NCBI GenBank assembly: GCA_026710795.1
Contig: JAPOQK010000044.1
Coordinates: 1-57,530 of the forward strand
From: Candidatus Poribacteria bacterium
GTDB lineage: Bacteria > Poribacteria > WGA-4E > WGA-3G
Reading direction: 5' to 3'
DNA: 57,530 nucleotides
Under the pieces are notes generated by a model. It ran no database searches. It was not told the DNA's origin and saw only the letters and a program-made list of their open reading frames with translations. The translations under genes were made by a program, and so were the position numbers. Below are positions 1 to 8,827 of the stretch, one piece after another. Numbering within the stretch: the stretch's first letter is position 1; every line of letters starts with the position of its first letter.

Positions 1-33
1 CCATACGGTAACCTTTTAAGGAGGAATATTCCG

Positions 34-123
34 ATGAAATTCAATGACATACACAAACAATTCGCCGTCAAATCCTTCATAAAAATGATGACACGATCAG
101 AAATCCAAGGTAGGTCAAGATAA
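34..123 (+). CDS. Small ORF running into a repeat, possibly a truncated gene
   Basis: A 29-codon ORF begins with ATG nine bases after a strong AAGGAGG ribosome site (positions 18-24). Its last codons and stop lie inside the dispersed repeat that starts at about 107. The strong ribosome site with such a short frame suggests the 5' end of a gene cut off by the repeat, or a genuine small peptide. I recognise no family. Translation is uncertain. Confidence 0.3.
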   Translation: MKFNDIHKQFAVKSFIKMMTRSEIQGRSR

Positions 124-360
124 GAAAAAGACCAAAAAAGAGCAAATTAAAAAAAGCGAAATTCGCGTCACATTCCTTGTCCTGACTGGATGCAAAACGT
201 CACAGTGACGTGCAAAAGGTCACAATATTTAGCACATACTGATAAACAATGTAACAGTAAAATAACAGATATAAGTTTCGCTTCTCTCTACCCGACCTAC
301 AAGAGATTATATTGAATTATGAAAAATATATCCGATAAAACCGAAAACAAAATAACCCTG
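107..360 (-). repeat. Dispersed repeat R1, copy A (about 250 bp)
   Basis: This segment matches, in inverted orientation and at roughly 85-90 percent by eye, the segment at 40180-40423. A shorter third copy lies at 20742-20857. The core 110-300 is bounded by GTAGGTC and GACCTAC. It contains an inner AGCGAAA/TTTCGCT pair and a central palindrome ACGTCAC-A-GTGACGT. The homology continues past the core on one side to about 360, ending near AATAACCCTG. It contains no gene. It supplies the first codons of the long open frame preceding the 442 start, which argues against those codons being translated. Confidence 0.85.
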
Positions 361-441
361 GTAACTCAACCTTCGTGCTTGACCATATATCGTATTTTTG
401 ATACCATATATTCATTCATCATCGTTGAAAGGTCGAATGTA

Positions 442-1863
442 ATGTCCCCCGATAATATTGTTGCAAAAATATGTGCCGCAGTTGATTGTATCATTCAAAC
501 TGGTAAGGATTACAACGGTCTATTTCCCTCTATTTTGCATCCGAAGAATGGAAAAATGCTAATGGAGAAACCTGCTAAAATACCGGGTCAACGAAATGGT
601 GATCGTGCTCATCTGGGTAGTAACCTTATACACGATGAACCGTTACTTGCTACGATGAATACACTCGCTGAAACTGAATCAAAACCAGCATATACTGAAG
701 CAGTAGATCAATATCTGAACCATTTTGCACAGAATTGCACAATTACAGAATCGGGTTTATTTCCTTGGGGTGAACATTCGTATTGGCATCTTACTGAAGA
801 ACGTGTAGGATGTTCTCGTAACCCCGCTGGTGGTGCAGCCATACACGATCATCTTCGTCAAATTCCGTTATGGATCTGGCAAAAACTGGAATCTTTTAAT
901 CCTATCTGCATACAAAGTTTTGCTGACGGGTTGGATTATCATTGGACTGAAGGTGAAGGATTAGAGTATATCAGGCATGCCAACATAGACACTAAGGAAC
1001 ATCTCGTTCGCGGGGGTCGTTCCTGTGATTTCCCACGCCATTCTGGTTTCTATATCAGCGATTTGGTGTTTGCCTATACCAAAGACCAACGACCAGAAAC
1101 CCTACAACAGATCAAGAATTATACTAATTATTGGTGGGAAAAACGGGATGAACGTGGACTATTACGTATTGAGAGTCGTTCACCGAAAGATGCTGAAAGT
1201 TTTTTTGAGAAAAATGCTCCGACGCAAACACTTTCTTTAGGAATTAGTCTGCTTGAATCTGCAACGTTGTTAGAATCGTTGCAACCAGAATATGCAGACC
1301 AGATGCGTCAATACGGGATGGTCTACATTGACGGGTTTCTCGCTGCGCCACACAACCTTGAAACTCGCGAATTCGTCAGTATGTGCGAATGTAGAACCAA
1401 CCGACCGTATGGGAGTATGTCAGCTTGGGGAAGTGTTTATGGTTCAGGAACAGTGGGTAGCACCGGTGTACTTTGTCTTGGTGGGTGGAAACAGACAAAG
1501 AATGAAAGGTTGATGGAATGTGCTCGCGCCATTGGTAGTATCTATCTTGATGAGAAATTTCCAGTCGACCGTGTTCACACTGAAGGATTTAAGATTCCTG
1601 CTTCGGATGCAGGATTAGTGCTTGAACTATTTGCAGATCTATATGACATTACCAGCGAAACGAAATGGTTGGATGGTGGAATGGAACTTGCTAAGACAGT
1701 CATGGATGTCTATTTTTCAGAAACATTACCCTACGGTGCATCTGCAATTGACTGGTATGAATCACAAATGGGACCTGCATTTCTGATCCACGGTTTAGCA
1801 CGAGTGGCACTGATGAAACTTCACGGAACCTGTGCTCTTGTACCAAATTACACAGCACGTTAA
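442..1863 (+). CDS. Putative alpha/alpha-toroid protein, glycosidase- or lyase-like
   Basis: A 473-residue soluble protein without signal peptide or membrane segment. It is rich in Trp, Tyr and His and shows repeated helical pairs, as in alpha/alpha-toroid carbohydrate enzymes. Conspicuous stretches are GSNLIHDEPLL, WTEGEGLEYI and GSMSAWGSVYGSG. I cannot name the family or assign catalytic residues. The open frame extends upstream to 319, but those codons come from repeat R1 and lack a ribosome site. ATG 442 follows GAAAGG at suitable spacing. Two TIM-barrel isomerase-like genes follow on the same strand, which suggests carbohydrate breakdown (inference). Confidence 0.55.
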   Translation: MSPDNIVAKICAAVDCIIQTGKDYNGLFPSILHPKNGKMLMEKPAKIPGQRNGDRAHLGSNLIHDEPLLATMNTLAETESKPAYTEAVDQYLNHFAQNCTITESGLFPWGEHSYWHLTEERVGCSRNPAGGAAIHDHLRQIPLWIWQKLESFNPICIQSFADGLDYHWTEGEGLEYIRHANIDTKEHLVRGGRSCDFPRHSGFYISDLVFAYTKDQRPETLQQIKNYTNYWWEKRDERGLLRIESRSPKDAESFFEKNAPTQTLSLGISLLESATLLESLQPEYADQMRQYGMVYIDGFLAAPHNLETREFVSMCECRTNRPYGSMSAWGSVYGSGTVGSTGVLCLGGWKQTKNERLMECARAIGSIYLDEKFPVDRVHTEGFKIPASDAGLVLELFADLYDITSETKWLDGGMELAKTVMDVYFSETLPYGASAIDWYESQMGPAFLIHGLARVALMKLHGTCALVPNYTAR

Positions 1864-1961
1864 TAGAATATAGTAATGATTAATATGTCCTATCAAATTT
1901 TAACCACTTAACCCTTATATATATTGATTCTATAAATTCAACATAAAATGAAAGGAAAATT

Positions 1962-2738
1962 ATGGCACGAGTACCGATTGGATTAGAGTTGTTTTCAGTC
2001 CGAAACGAGTTAGCAGAGGATGCTCGCGGCACTATAAAGGCTGTCGCAGAGATGGGATATGAAGGTGTGGAATTCGCTGGTCCTCCACAACATTCCGCAG
2101 AGGAATTGAAAGGATACCTTGACGAATTCGGAATTGTCTGTTGTGGATGGCATACACCATTTAATCTTGTTCAAGAAGACAAACTCGCTGAAACAATTGA
2201 GTTTAACAAAATCCTTGAGAATAAATATATTATTGTTCCTGGTATACCAGGTGAACTTCGTCAATCAAGAGCAGATTGGTTGAAATTAGCAGATTATTTC
2301 AACGACCTTGCAGATAAACTTGCCCCACACGGCATGGTCACAGGCTATCATAACCATCACGTTGAGTTTTCACCGATGGATGGTGAAATTCAGTGGGACA
2401 CATTCTTCGGAAATACAAACGAAGGTGTTGTCATGCAACTGGATATGGGTAATGCTCTCAATGGTGGTGCAGATCTTGTTGCCATTTTGGAGAAATATCC
2501 CGGTAGATCAGGAACGGTGCATCTCAAGCCTTATACGCTATCAGATGATGAGTCTGATGGACATGCTGGATTTCGTCCTATTATAGGGGAAGATAGCGTG
2601 CCGTGGATGGAAATATTCCGAGTCTGTGAAACTACAGGCGGTACAAAATGGTATATCGTTGAATATGAAAGCGATGCATTCCCACCATTAGAGGCAGTTG
2701 AACGCTGCTTGAAAGCACTGAAATCAATGGGTAAATAA
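1962..2738 (+). CDS. Sugar phosphate isomerase/epimerase family protein
   Basis: A 258-residue TIM barrel of the xylose-isomerase-like (AP endonuclease 2) superfamily. Expected metal-site segments are all visible: YHNHHVEF, QLDMGN, VHLKPY and the C-terminal IVEYE. Members isomerise or epimerise sugars, keto-acids or inositol derivatives in the cytoplasm, and the substrate cannot be told here. GAAAGGA precedes ATG by six bases. It lies 98 bases after the toroid protein and 24 bases before another TIM barrel, so the three probably form one unit. Confidence 0.85.
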   Translation: MARVPIGLELFSVRNELAEDARGTIKAVAEMGYEGVEFAGPPQHSAEELKGYLDEFGIVCCGWHTPFNLVQEDKLAETIEFNKILENKYIIVPGIPGELRQSRADWLKLADYFNDLADKLAPHGMVTGYHNHHVEFSPMDGEIQWDTFFGNTNEGVVMQLDMGNALNGGADLVAILEKYPGRSGTVHLKPYTLSDDESDGHAGFRPIIGEDSVPWMEIFRVCETTGGTKWYIVEYESDAFPPLEAVERCLKALKSMGK

Positions 2739-2762
2739 AAGGATTGTAGTAGTAATACATTT

Positions 2763-3524
2763 ATGAATACCTATTGCGTAAGCACACTTCCATTTTCCAA
2801 TTTCAACTTGAAAGAGTTTGTTGGTGAGTTCTCACAAGCAGGAGTCTCTGCGGTGGAACTTGCCCAAACTCATTATTCAAATACAGACCCCAAAACTATC
2901 AATGAACTTCGTGCAGAATACGGACTCAATTTCAAATCTTTACTAAGCACAGTACGGGTTGACGCGCCAGGTGGACTCGAAGAGTTAATCTCGATTCTTG
3001 ACACTGCAGAAAGATTATCTATTTCAACGGTGAGTATCGCAAGTGGTGGAAATGAATCTGCTACCACTCGTGAGGTAGACAGGATAATTAGTCTTCTCAG
3101 AACGATTACTAAAGAAGCATATACTCGCAATTTGAATCTCGCTCTCTATGCACACGAAGGAAGTCTTGCATATAACCTTGAACATACACAAAAACTCTTT
3201 GATGCGATCACATATGAAAACTTTGGGTTTTATTATAGTCCATATCATTTTCATCGCGCAGGAGACGATCCGGTTGTTGCTTTACGCACCTTGTCAGAGC
3301 GACTGTTTAGTGTTTATTTCAACTGTGGAGTTGATTCACAGACAGGCAGCGAACCGTTTTGGGGACCAGAGATGGATTTTCGCGCCATCTGTAAAGAGAT
3401 AGAACGTGTCGGTTACACGAGTGAAATCATGCTTATCTATCTGGGATTGAATACAGAATCCCCACAACCGATTATTGATGGTATTTTGAACGCGCGTACA
3501 AAGTTAGACACCTATTTTAGTTGA
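2763..3524 (+). CDS. TIM-barrel isomerase/epimerase-like protein, divergent
   Basis: A 253-residue protein of the same fold as its neighbour. It has the N-terminal STLPF strand, a VSAVELA turn, LALYAHEGS and a YYSPYHFHRAG metal-site segment. The C-terminal position usually occupied by a ligand Glu reads IMLIYLG, and the third segment is VYFNCG, so the metal site appears altered. It may have another activity or be a degenerate partner. The ribosome site is weak (GGATTG about 20 bases upstream), so expression could depend on translation of the gene before it. Confidence 0.7.
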   Translation: MNTYCVSTLPFSNFNLKEFVGEFSQAGVSAVELAQTHYSNTDPKTINELRAEYGLNFKSLLSTVRVDAPGGLEELISILDTAERLSISTVSIASGGNESATTREVDRIISLLRTITKEAYTRNLNLALYAHEGSLAYNLEHTQKLFDAITYENFGFYYSPYHFHRAGDDPVVALRTLSERLFSVYFNCGVDSQTGSEPFWGPEMDFRAICKEIERVGYTSEIMLIYLGLNTESPQPIIDGILNARTKLDTYFS

Positions 3525-3926
3525 GGATTCTTCATTATACTTTTATCTTGTGGTGTGTAAATAGAATAATAACATACTATATTTCATTATAATCTAAAAT
3601 CAATAACACGCTTTTGTAAATCTCTATCCCTCCAAACAGCCAAGTGATCTTTACGATTGCTCTACAGTATCCGTTTAATTCCTGATATATCTTGAGTTAA
3701 ACAATTGTCAGAACTCTAGTTTGATATCACAGTTATCAGACATTACCAAATCTATCAAAACGGTAAATGAATAAAAATCAGTTTTATTTCAATTTTTTTT
3801 CACATTTTGCACGTTTTCCATTCCAAGATAACGTCTATAGAATATCAATCAAATGGAAATACAAACAATCGTCTCAAATTTATGATTTTCGTTCAATGAC
3901 GGAAAACCTTATATTTGGAGGATAAA
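3525..3926. other. Noncoding stretch between the isomerase and M16 genes
   Basis: About 400 AT-rich bases with no convincing ORF, tRNA or strong hairpin. No clear sigma-70 pair precedes the M16 gene. If the sigma factor encoded downstream controls its own locus, its promoter should lie here, but I could not identify a -35/-10 pair by eye. Confidence 0.4.
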
Positions 3927-5231
3927 ATGATCAACAGAATTAAACACACCATAATGATATTCTTCTTTTTTGGTAATCTTTATCTTGTATCCGCTGCACC
4001 ACCGCAAGTGTCTCGCTTTACATTAAGTAATGGTATCAAGGTTGTCAATCTCTACGTTGAGGATTCCACAGATGTTGTTATCATGAGTTATTTACCACTT
4101 GGACTGGTTAGTGATGGGAAAGCAAAGGCACAATGGAGCCATCTTATTGAACACTTGACAATCCGAACTACCGGTCCAATAGATTACCCAACAAGTAGCG
4201 CAGAAACTATGTTTGATAACATGCGCTTGGAATTTCTGGGTTCCACCGATAATTGGACGCATGGATTGGAACTTCATACAAAGTGGCTTTCTGGATTACC
4301 GTTTTCTGAGGAAAGTTTAGCAGAGGAATTACCAAATGCCTTATCCGAAATTGACATTACTGAGCAGAGATTGGCAACTCATAAGTGGGCATCCGCTGCA
4401 TGGAACCAAGTGATACGACACGATGAAACCCACATTGCAATGCGCGGAGATATTCAATCAGCAAAATTGGGTCATTTAGAAGAATACCGTGATCTTCATT
4501 TAGTTCAAGAAGATAGAGTTCTTTTGTGTGTCATCGGTGGACTGGCTACTGAAACTTTGCAGCCAGCAATGGAAGAGAAAATCGGTGCAATCAACATATC
4601 AGCAAAATCACTTCCTCCGGCAACAGTAAGTACTGTGATAAAAAAAGACCGAATTGCTACCTGGGATGTCAATGTAACACACTACATAGAAACTTACGCG
4701 ATACCCAACGCAAAAAATAATGACTATCCAATATTGTATATAGCAAACGCGCTCTTAAACGTTGGACTCAACCAAGATACCCAACTGAAGGAACATACAG
4801 GAGGGATTGTCAGTAGTGTGGATATTGTAACACCTGAACAGACTTATCTACAGATTAGTGCTTCGCTCAAACAAGATGGAGATATAAACGAGGTCAAGGA
4901 GAGAATTCGAATTCAGATAGACCGTACAATGAAACCCAAGAATAACTTTCAGGTAGTGATGGCTGCCCCATCGCTTTCCAAGCAATTCAGTTCACCAATG
5001 GATATAGATATGATGAAGCAATATAAGCAGCAAGGTGTGTCAGAGACTATGATGCTTGGCAACATCGGTCTATGGTGGGGTATGCTTGAATTTCGGTATG
5101 GTGATAATTTACCACACCTCGCAAAAGCGTTAAATAATGTCTCTGCTGTAGATGTTGCAGATGTCACCAACCGATATCTGTCTGAAGATCATCGTATGAC
5201 GTTAATTCTCACACCATTAACTTCTGAATGA
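3927..5231 (+). CDS. Secreted M16-family zinc metallopeptidase-like protein
   Basis: A 434-residue protein beginning with an export signal (basic start, hydrophobic run, cleavage probably near SAAPP). The M16 start FTLSNGIKVV follows. Zinc motif HLIEH is at residues 72-76 and a candidate third ligand Glu at 141 (ALSEIDI). The length fits a full M16B-type subunit with two related halves. M16B enzymes often pair an active with an inactive subunit. The start is ATG 3927, six bases after GGAGG; the longer TTG frame lies on the ribosome site itself. The next gene carries an inactive paralogue fused to a sigma factor and starts 56 bases later. Confidence 0.85.
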   Translation: MINRIKHTIMIFFFFGNLYLVSAAPPQVSRFTLSNGIKVVNLYVEDSTDVVIMSYLPLGLVSDGKAKAQWSHLIEHLTIRTTGPIDYPTSSAETMFDNMRLEFLGSTDNWTHGLELHTKWLSGLPFSEESLAEELPNALSEIDITEQRLATHKWASAAWNQVIRHDETHIAMRGDIQSAKLGHLEEYRDLHLVQEDRVLLCVIGGLATETLQPAMEEKIGAINISAKSLPPATVSTVIKKDRIATWDVNVTHYIETYAIPNAKNNDYPILYIANALLNVGLNQDTQLKEHTGGIVSSVDIVTPEQTYLQISASLKQDGDINEVKERIRIQIDRTMKPKNNFQVVMAAPSLSKQFSSPMDIDMMKQYKQQGVSETMMLGNIGLWWGMLEFRYGDNLPHLAKALNNVSAVDVADVTNRYLSEDHRMTLILTPLTSE

Positions 5232-5287
5232 TATTGTATATTGGCAGGAATCTGGTCGTAAGTGCAACCTGAATATGGAGGTGCCAG

Positions 5288-7480
5288 ATGGAACAAGACG
5301 ATGTTCAGTTGATTCATAGAGTCTTATCTGGTAACGATGAGGCATTCAGTACCTTAGTGAAAAAATACCAAAAGACCGTTCATGCACTTGCGTGGAGAAA
5401 GATTGGTGATTTTCACTATGCTGAGGAAATTACCCAAGACACCTTCATTCAAGCATATAAGAAACTCTCAACCCTCAAAGATCGGAAGCAATTTGCTGGA
5501 TGGCTGTATGTCATTGCAAATCGAATTTGCTATGATTGGATGCGAAAACAGAAACCTGTACAGCAATCACTGGGAGACGCTGCAATGCAAGCAGTAGATA
5601 AGCTAACTTATGAACATTATGTATTGGAACAGCGCGAGACTGAAGCGAAAGACCGTAGACATCAGATTGTTAAGCAGCTGTTGGAAAGACTACCAGAGAG
5701 TGAACGCACTGTGGTAACTTTATACTATCTCGGAGAAATGACAGCGAAGGAGATCGGTAAATTCTTGGGTGTATCGGTGAATACAATCACAAGTAGACTC
5801 CAACGCGCTCGAGAACGTTTAAGATCATCTGAAGAGATCTTGATTAATGATACACTTGGCGGTATACCCTTGTCCAACAGCGTAATTGAGAACATCATGC
5901 GGGAAGTTGCTGACATAAAACCGGTACCAAACCCAACTACAAAACCGTATCTTCCATGGACGGCTTTCGGTACAGCAATGGTTTTGGCTATATTAATGCT
6001 AAGTATAAGCAACCAATTTCTTGCAAGATTTCAGGAACCGTATAGTTTCGAAGCAAATTCTCAACCAACTATTGAATTAGTTGATTCATTAGCTTTTGTT
6101 GATATTGATGCAAAACCATCTGTGCGAAATCAAATCGGTAAAACTGACTCTCAGGATGAAAACAGCAGCACCGGATCACAGGTTTCTGGTGAAGCATTAG
6201 CAACTAATACATCAACGAATTTTCCAATGCTTTCTGCATCTAATACCGCACCTAAAGTTGCACGATTTACTTTAAGTAATGGCATCCGTGTTGTCAATCT
6301 TTATGTAGAGAACTCAGCGCAGGTGGGTATTTTCAGTTATTTGCCACTTGGACTCGTTGCAGACGGGAAAGCAAAGGCGCAATGGAGCCAACTCATTAAT
6401 CACTTGACAGTACGTTCCACAGGACCTATTGATATCAATACAAGTGGTGCAGAAACTATGACTGATAATATGCGCTTAGACTACCTTGGAAATTCGGATA
6501 ATTGGTTACAAGGTGTGGAACGACATGCAAATTGGCTTTCAGGATTGCCTTTTACGGAAGAAAGTCTCGCTGAGGAGATCCCAAACGTACTGACCCAAAT
6601 TGACATCGTAGAGAAAAACTTAGCAACGCATAAGTATGCAAATACTGCATGGAACCAAGTCATTAGGCATGGCGAGACCGATATTGCAATACGCGAGAGT
6701 ATTCAATCAGCGCGGTTGAATGAACTTCAAGAATATCGTGATCGACATTTGGTCCAAGCAGATAGCGTTCTTTTGTGTGTAATTGGTGGTGTTGATACCG
6801 AAATACTGAAGCAGACAATGGAACAACATCTGGGATCTATCAACTTGCCAGAAAAAAGATCTCCAAAACCGACAGAGTCAATAGAAACAATGAATGACCT
6901 TAATGCTACTTGGGATATCAACGTAACGCATTATTTGGTAACATACCCGATTCCTCGTCCTGATGACACGGACTATCCAGCACTATTTGTGGCGAGTGTA
7001 CTTCTGAGGTTAGCATGCATACAAGATACTCAGTTGAAAGACCTTGCTGGTTATGTATACAGTGGTGTTGACCTTGTTACACCCGAACAGATATACTTCT
7101 ATATTAGTGCATCACTCAAACCCAATTCAGATATAGAGAAGGTTAAGGAACGGGTTAGTTATCTAATGAACGAGATAAGACAACCTGAAAACAACACGCA
7201 GATTGATATGGTTACATATTGGCTTTCACTGGAACTCGGTGCACCACCAGATATGAAAACACTGATGCAAAATAAACCAGAAAATGTGACAGAGGATATG
7301 TGGCTGCTCCAATTTGGTGTTAGTTGGGGGATGTTGGAATACCAATATGGTGAAACCATGTCACAACTTGCAGCAGCTTTTGCTAATGTCTCTGCAGATG
7401 ATGTTGGCAGTGTTGCCAACCGGTACCTAACTGAAGATCGGAGGATGACGTTACTTCTTACACCACGAGCATCGGAATAA
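5288..7480 (+). CDS. ECF sigma factor fused via a TM segment to a pseudo-M16 domain
   Basis: A 730-residue three-part protein. Residues 15-88 are sigma region 2 (AEEITQDTFIQAYKKL, then FAGWLYVIANR). Residues 125-180 are region 4 (LPESERTVVTLYYLGEM, then the helix-turn-helix ending in RLQRARERLR). Residues 224-246 form one membrane helix, followed by a Ser/Thr/Asn-rich linker. From about 323 onward it is a full-length paralogue of the upstream M16 protein. The zinc site is lost: HLIEH reads QLINH (368-372) and the third ligand Glu reads Gln 437. The sigma part should be cytoplasmic and the M16-like part outside the membrane. GGAGG lies six bases before ATG. No anti-sigma gene is adjacent, so the fused domain may sense (inference). 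Confidence 0.9.
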   Translation: MEQDDVQLIHRVLSGNDEAFSTLVKKYQKTVHALAWRKIGDFHYAEEITQDTFIQAYKKLSTLKDRKQFAGWLYVIANRICYDWMRKQKPVQQSLGDAAMQAVDKLTYEHYVLEQRETEAKDRRHQIVKQLLERLPESERTVVTLYYLGEMTAKEIGKFLGVSVNTITSRLQRARERLRSSEEILINDTLGGIPLSNSVIENIMREVADIKPVPNPTTKPYLPWTAFGTAMVLAILMLSISNQFLARFQEPYSFEANSQPTIELVDSLAFVDIDAKPSVRNQIGKTDSQDENSSTGSQVSGEALATNTSTNFPMLSASNTAPKVARFTLSNGIRVVNLYVENSAQVGIFSYLPLGLVADGKAKAQWSQLINHLTVRSTGPIDINTSGAETMTDNMRLDYLGNSDNWLQGVERHANWLSGLPFTEESLAEEIPNVLTQIDIVEKNLATHKYANTAWNQVIRHGETDIAIRESIQSARLNELQEYRDRHLVQADSVLLCVIGGVDTEILKQTMEQHLGSINLPEKRSPKPTESIETMNDLNATWDINVTHYLVTYPIPRPDDTDYPALFVASVLLRLACIQDTQLKDLAGYVYSGVDLVTPEQIYFYISASLKPNSDIEKVKERVSYLMNEIRQPENNTQIDMVTYWLSLELGAPPDMKTLMQNKPENVTEDMWLLQFGVSWGMLEYQYGETMSQLAAAFANVSADDVGSVANRYLTEDRRMTLLLTPRASE

Positions 7481-7531
7481 TAAATCCATTAATTGCGAAC
7501 AAGTGTGATACAATTTACAGCAATTGTAAAT

Positions 7532-8590
7532 CTAAGTCAGATCTGTCAGTTGCGGCATTACTTCATTCTTAAGCAATTCCATTGAATGTAGCCACTGCTC
7601 CTTAGGATCCCACTCATGTCCCATCGCCAGCAGGACACCGAACCCACCAACATCTGCATAAAGTTTCCGTAAACGATTCGCAACGGTGTCAGGACTACCT
7701 ACGATCCACAACGTATCCAATAATGCATTTAAACATGTTTCTACATCAGGAATGTCCGGCTGCATCTTGAATTTCTCCCATCCAAATAGTCTAAACCAAT
7801 AATCCCGAAAATCCCTTCCGAGTGTACCTTCAATAGCCTCTTTGCGTGCTTGTTCATCGGTATCAGCAACATAAACTTCACGTGCAATACGCCATGTTGA
7901 CCGAGATGGAGATAGTCCAGTCTTCTCTGCCCCCTCTTCCACAGCATCCCAATGCGTCTTTATCACAGAGACGGGAGCAAGATTAATACTCATTGGTATC
8001 CAGCCTCGTTCACCAGCAAAAATAAGTGTATCCGATTTCGTTGATGAACCTGCCAATGCAATTGGTGGATGTGGTTTCTGATACGGTTTCATGTGGATAC
8101 TTACGATGTCTGGGTGACCTTCAGGTATTTTAAATTCCCAAGAATCGCTTTTATAATGACCAGGTTCAGGGTCAGTCCATATTTTTAGCACAGCATCGAT
8201 TCCATCACGAGTTGCTTTTCTTCTATCAGTAGAAGCCATAAACATCTCCGCATCACTCGGGGTGGAACTTGAACCAACACCCCAATGGAAACGACCGTGA
8301 GCAAGATGATCCAACTGAGCAATACGATGTGCTACAACTGCAGGATTGTGGATTGGCATACAAGTAATACCAGTACCGAAGACTATGTTCTCTGTCAATG
8401 CAATTGCTTTTGCAATAAAAAGATCTGGTGAGGGTATATTTTCCCAAGTAAACGTAAAATGTTCACCTATATATGCTTCCTTATATCCCAACCTATCCAA
8501 CGTCACCATCTGTTCCATGTCATCGTCTAAGGTTTTGGTCGTATCGCTACCGGGTGGATGTAATGGCATTGTGAAAAAACCGAGTTCCAT
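7532..8590 (-). CDS. LLM-class flavin-dependent oxidoreductase
   Basis: A 352-residue luciferase-like monooxygenase. It has the N-terminal MELGFFTMPLHPP strand, the YIGEHFTF segment, a barrel segment with HGRFHWGVGSSS and a C-terminal IVGSPDTVANRLRKL, all typical of the bacterial luciferase superfamily. These enzymes oxidise organic substrates with reduced flavin. The substrate is not predictable. AAAGGAG lies seven bases before ATG. The gene is convergent with the sigma-M16 gene and divergent from the substrate-binding lipoprotein gene. Confidence 0.88.
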   Translation of the reverse strand: MELGFFTMPLHPPGSDTTKTLDDDMEQMVTLDRLGYKEAYIGEHFTFTWENIPSPDLFIAKAIALTENIVFGTGITCMPIHNPAVVAHRIAQLDHLAHGRFHWGVGSSSTPSDAEMFMASTDRRKATRDGIDAVLKIWTDPEPGHYKSDSWEFKIPEGHPDIVSIHMKPYQKPHPPIALAGSSTKSDTLIFAGERGWIPMSINLAPVSVIKTHWDAVEEGAEKTGLSPSRSTWRIAREVYVADTDEQARKEAIEGTLGRDFRDYWFRLFGWEKFKMQPDIPDVETCLNALLDTLWIVGSPDTVANRLRKLYADVGGFGVLLAMGHEWDPKEQWLHSMELLKNEVMPQLTDLT

Positions 8591-8715
8591 CTTAAAACTC
8601 CTTTGTAAAAAAGCGGAGAAAGTATCAGATTCTTATCTATGTTGTTATACGTTGTTGTGTATGTCCACTGACACGCTGTTTATTATGTGTAGATGTTTAA
8701 GGATGCGTTTGAAAC

Positions 8716-8744
8716 TTGACAGGATCAAAGAAATCTGTTATTGT
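8716..8744 (+). promoter_or_regulatory. Sigma-70-like promoter for the substrate-binding lipoprotein
   Basis: TTGACA at 8716-8721, a 17-base spacer, then TATTGT at 8739-8744. It lies in the divergent gap about 85 bases before the ATG at 8828. A longer open frame starts inside the -10 box and so is unlikely to be translated. Confidence 0.55.
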
Positions 8745-8827
8745 TTTTATGCAATAGTGTATGTCTGAAGGTTACCAAAAAGTCAGATATTTATCAAGTG
8801 TTTTACAAAGAAAGGAAACATCTCTTT

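Noticed and set aside
107..303. AAG on both sides of the R1 core, read as a 3-bp target duplication
   Set aside because: The same AAG and 60 further bases are homologous between copies A and C, so the flank is part of the repeat and not proof of target duplication.
319..441. N-terminal extension of the first long ORF
   Set aside because: It is encoded by repeat R1 sequence, lacks a ribosome site, and a better-placed ATG follows at 442.
8346..8768. 140-codon plus-strand frame over the monooxygenase start and the divergent promoter
   Set aside because: It is antisense to a well-supported enzyme and overlaps the predicted promoter.
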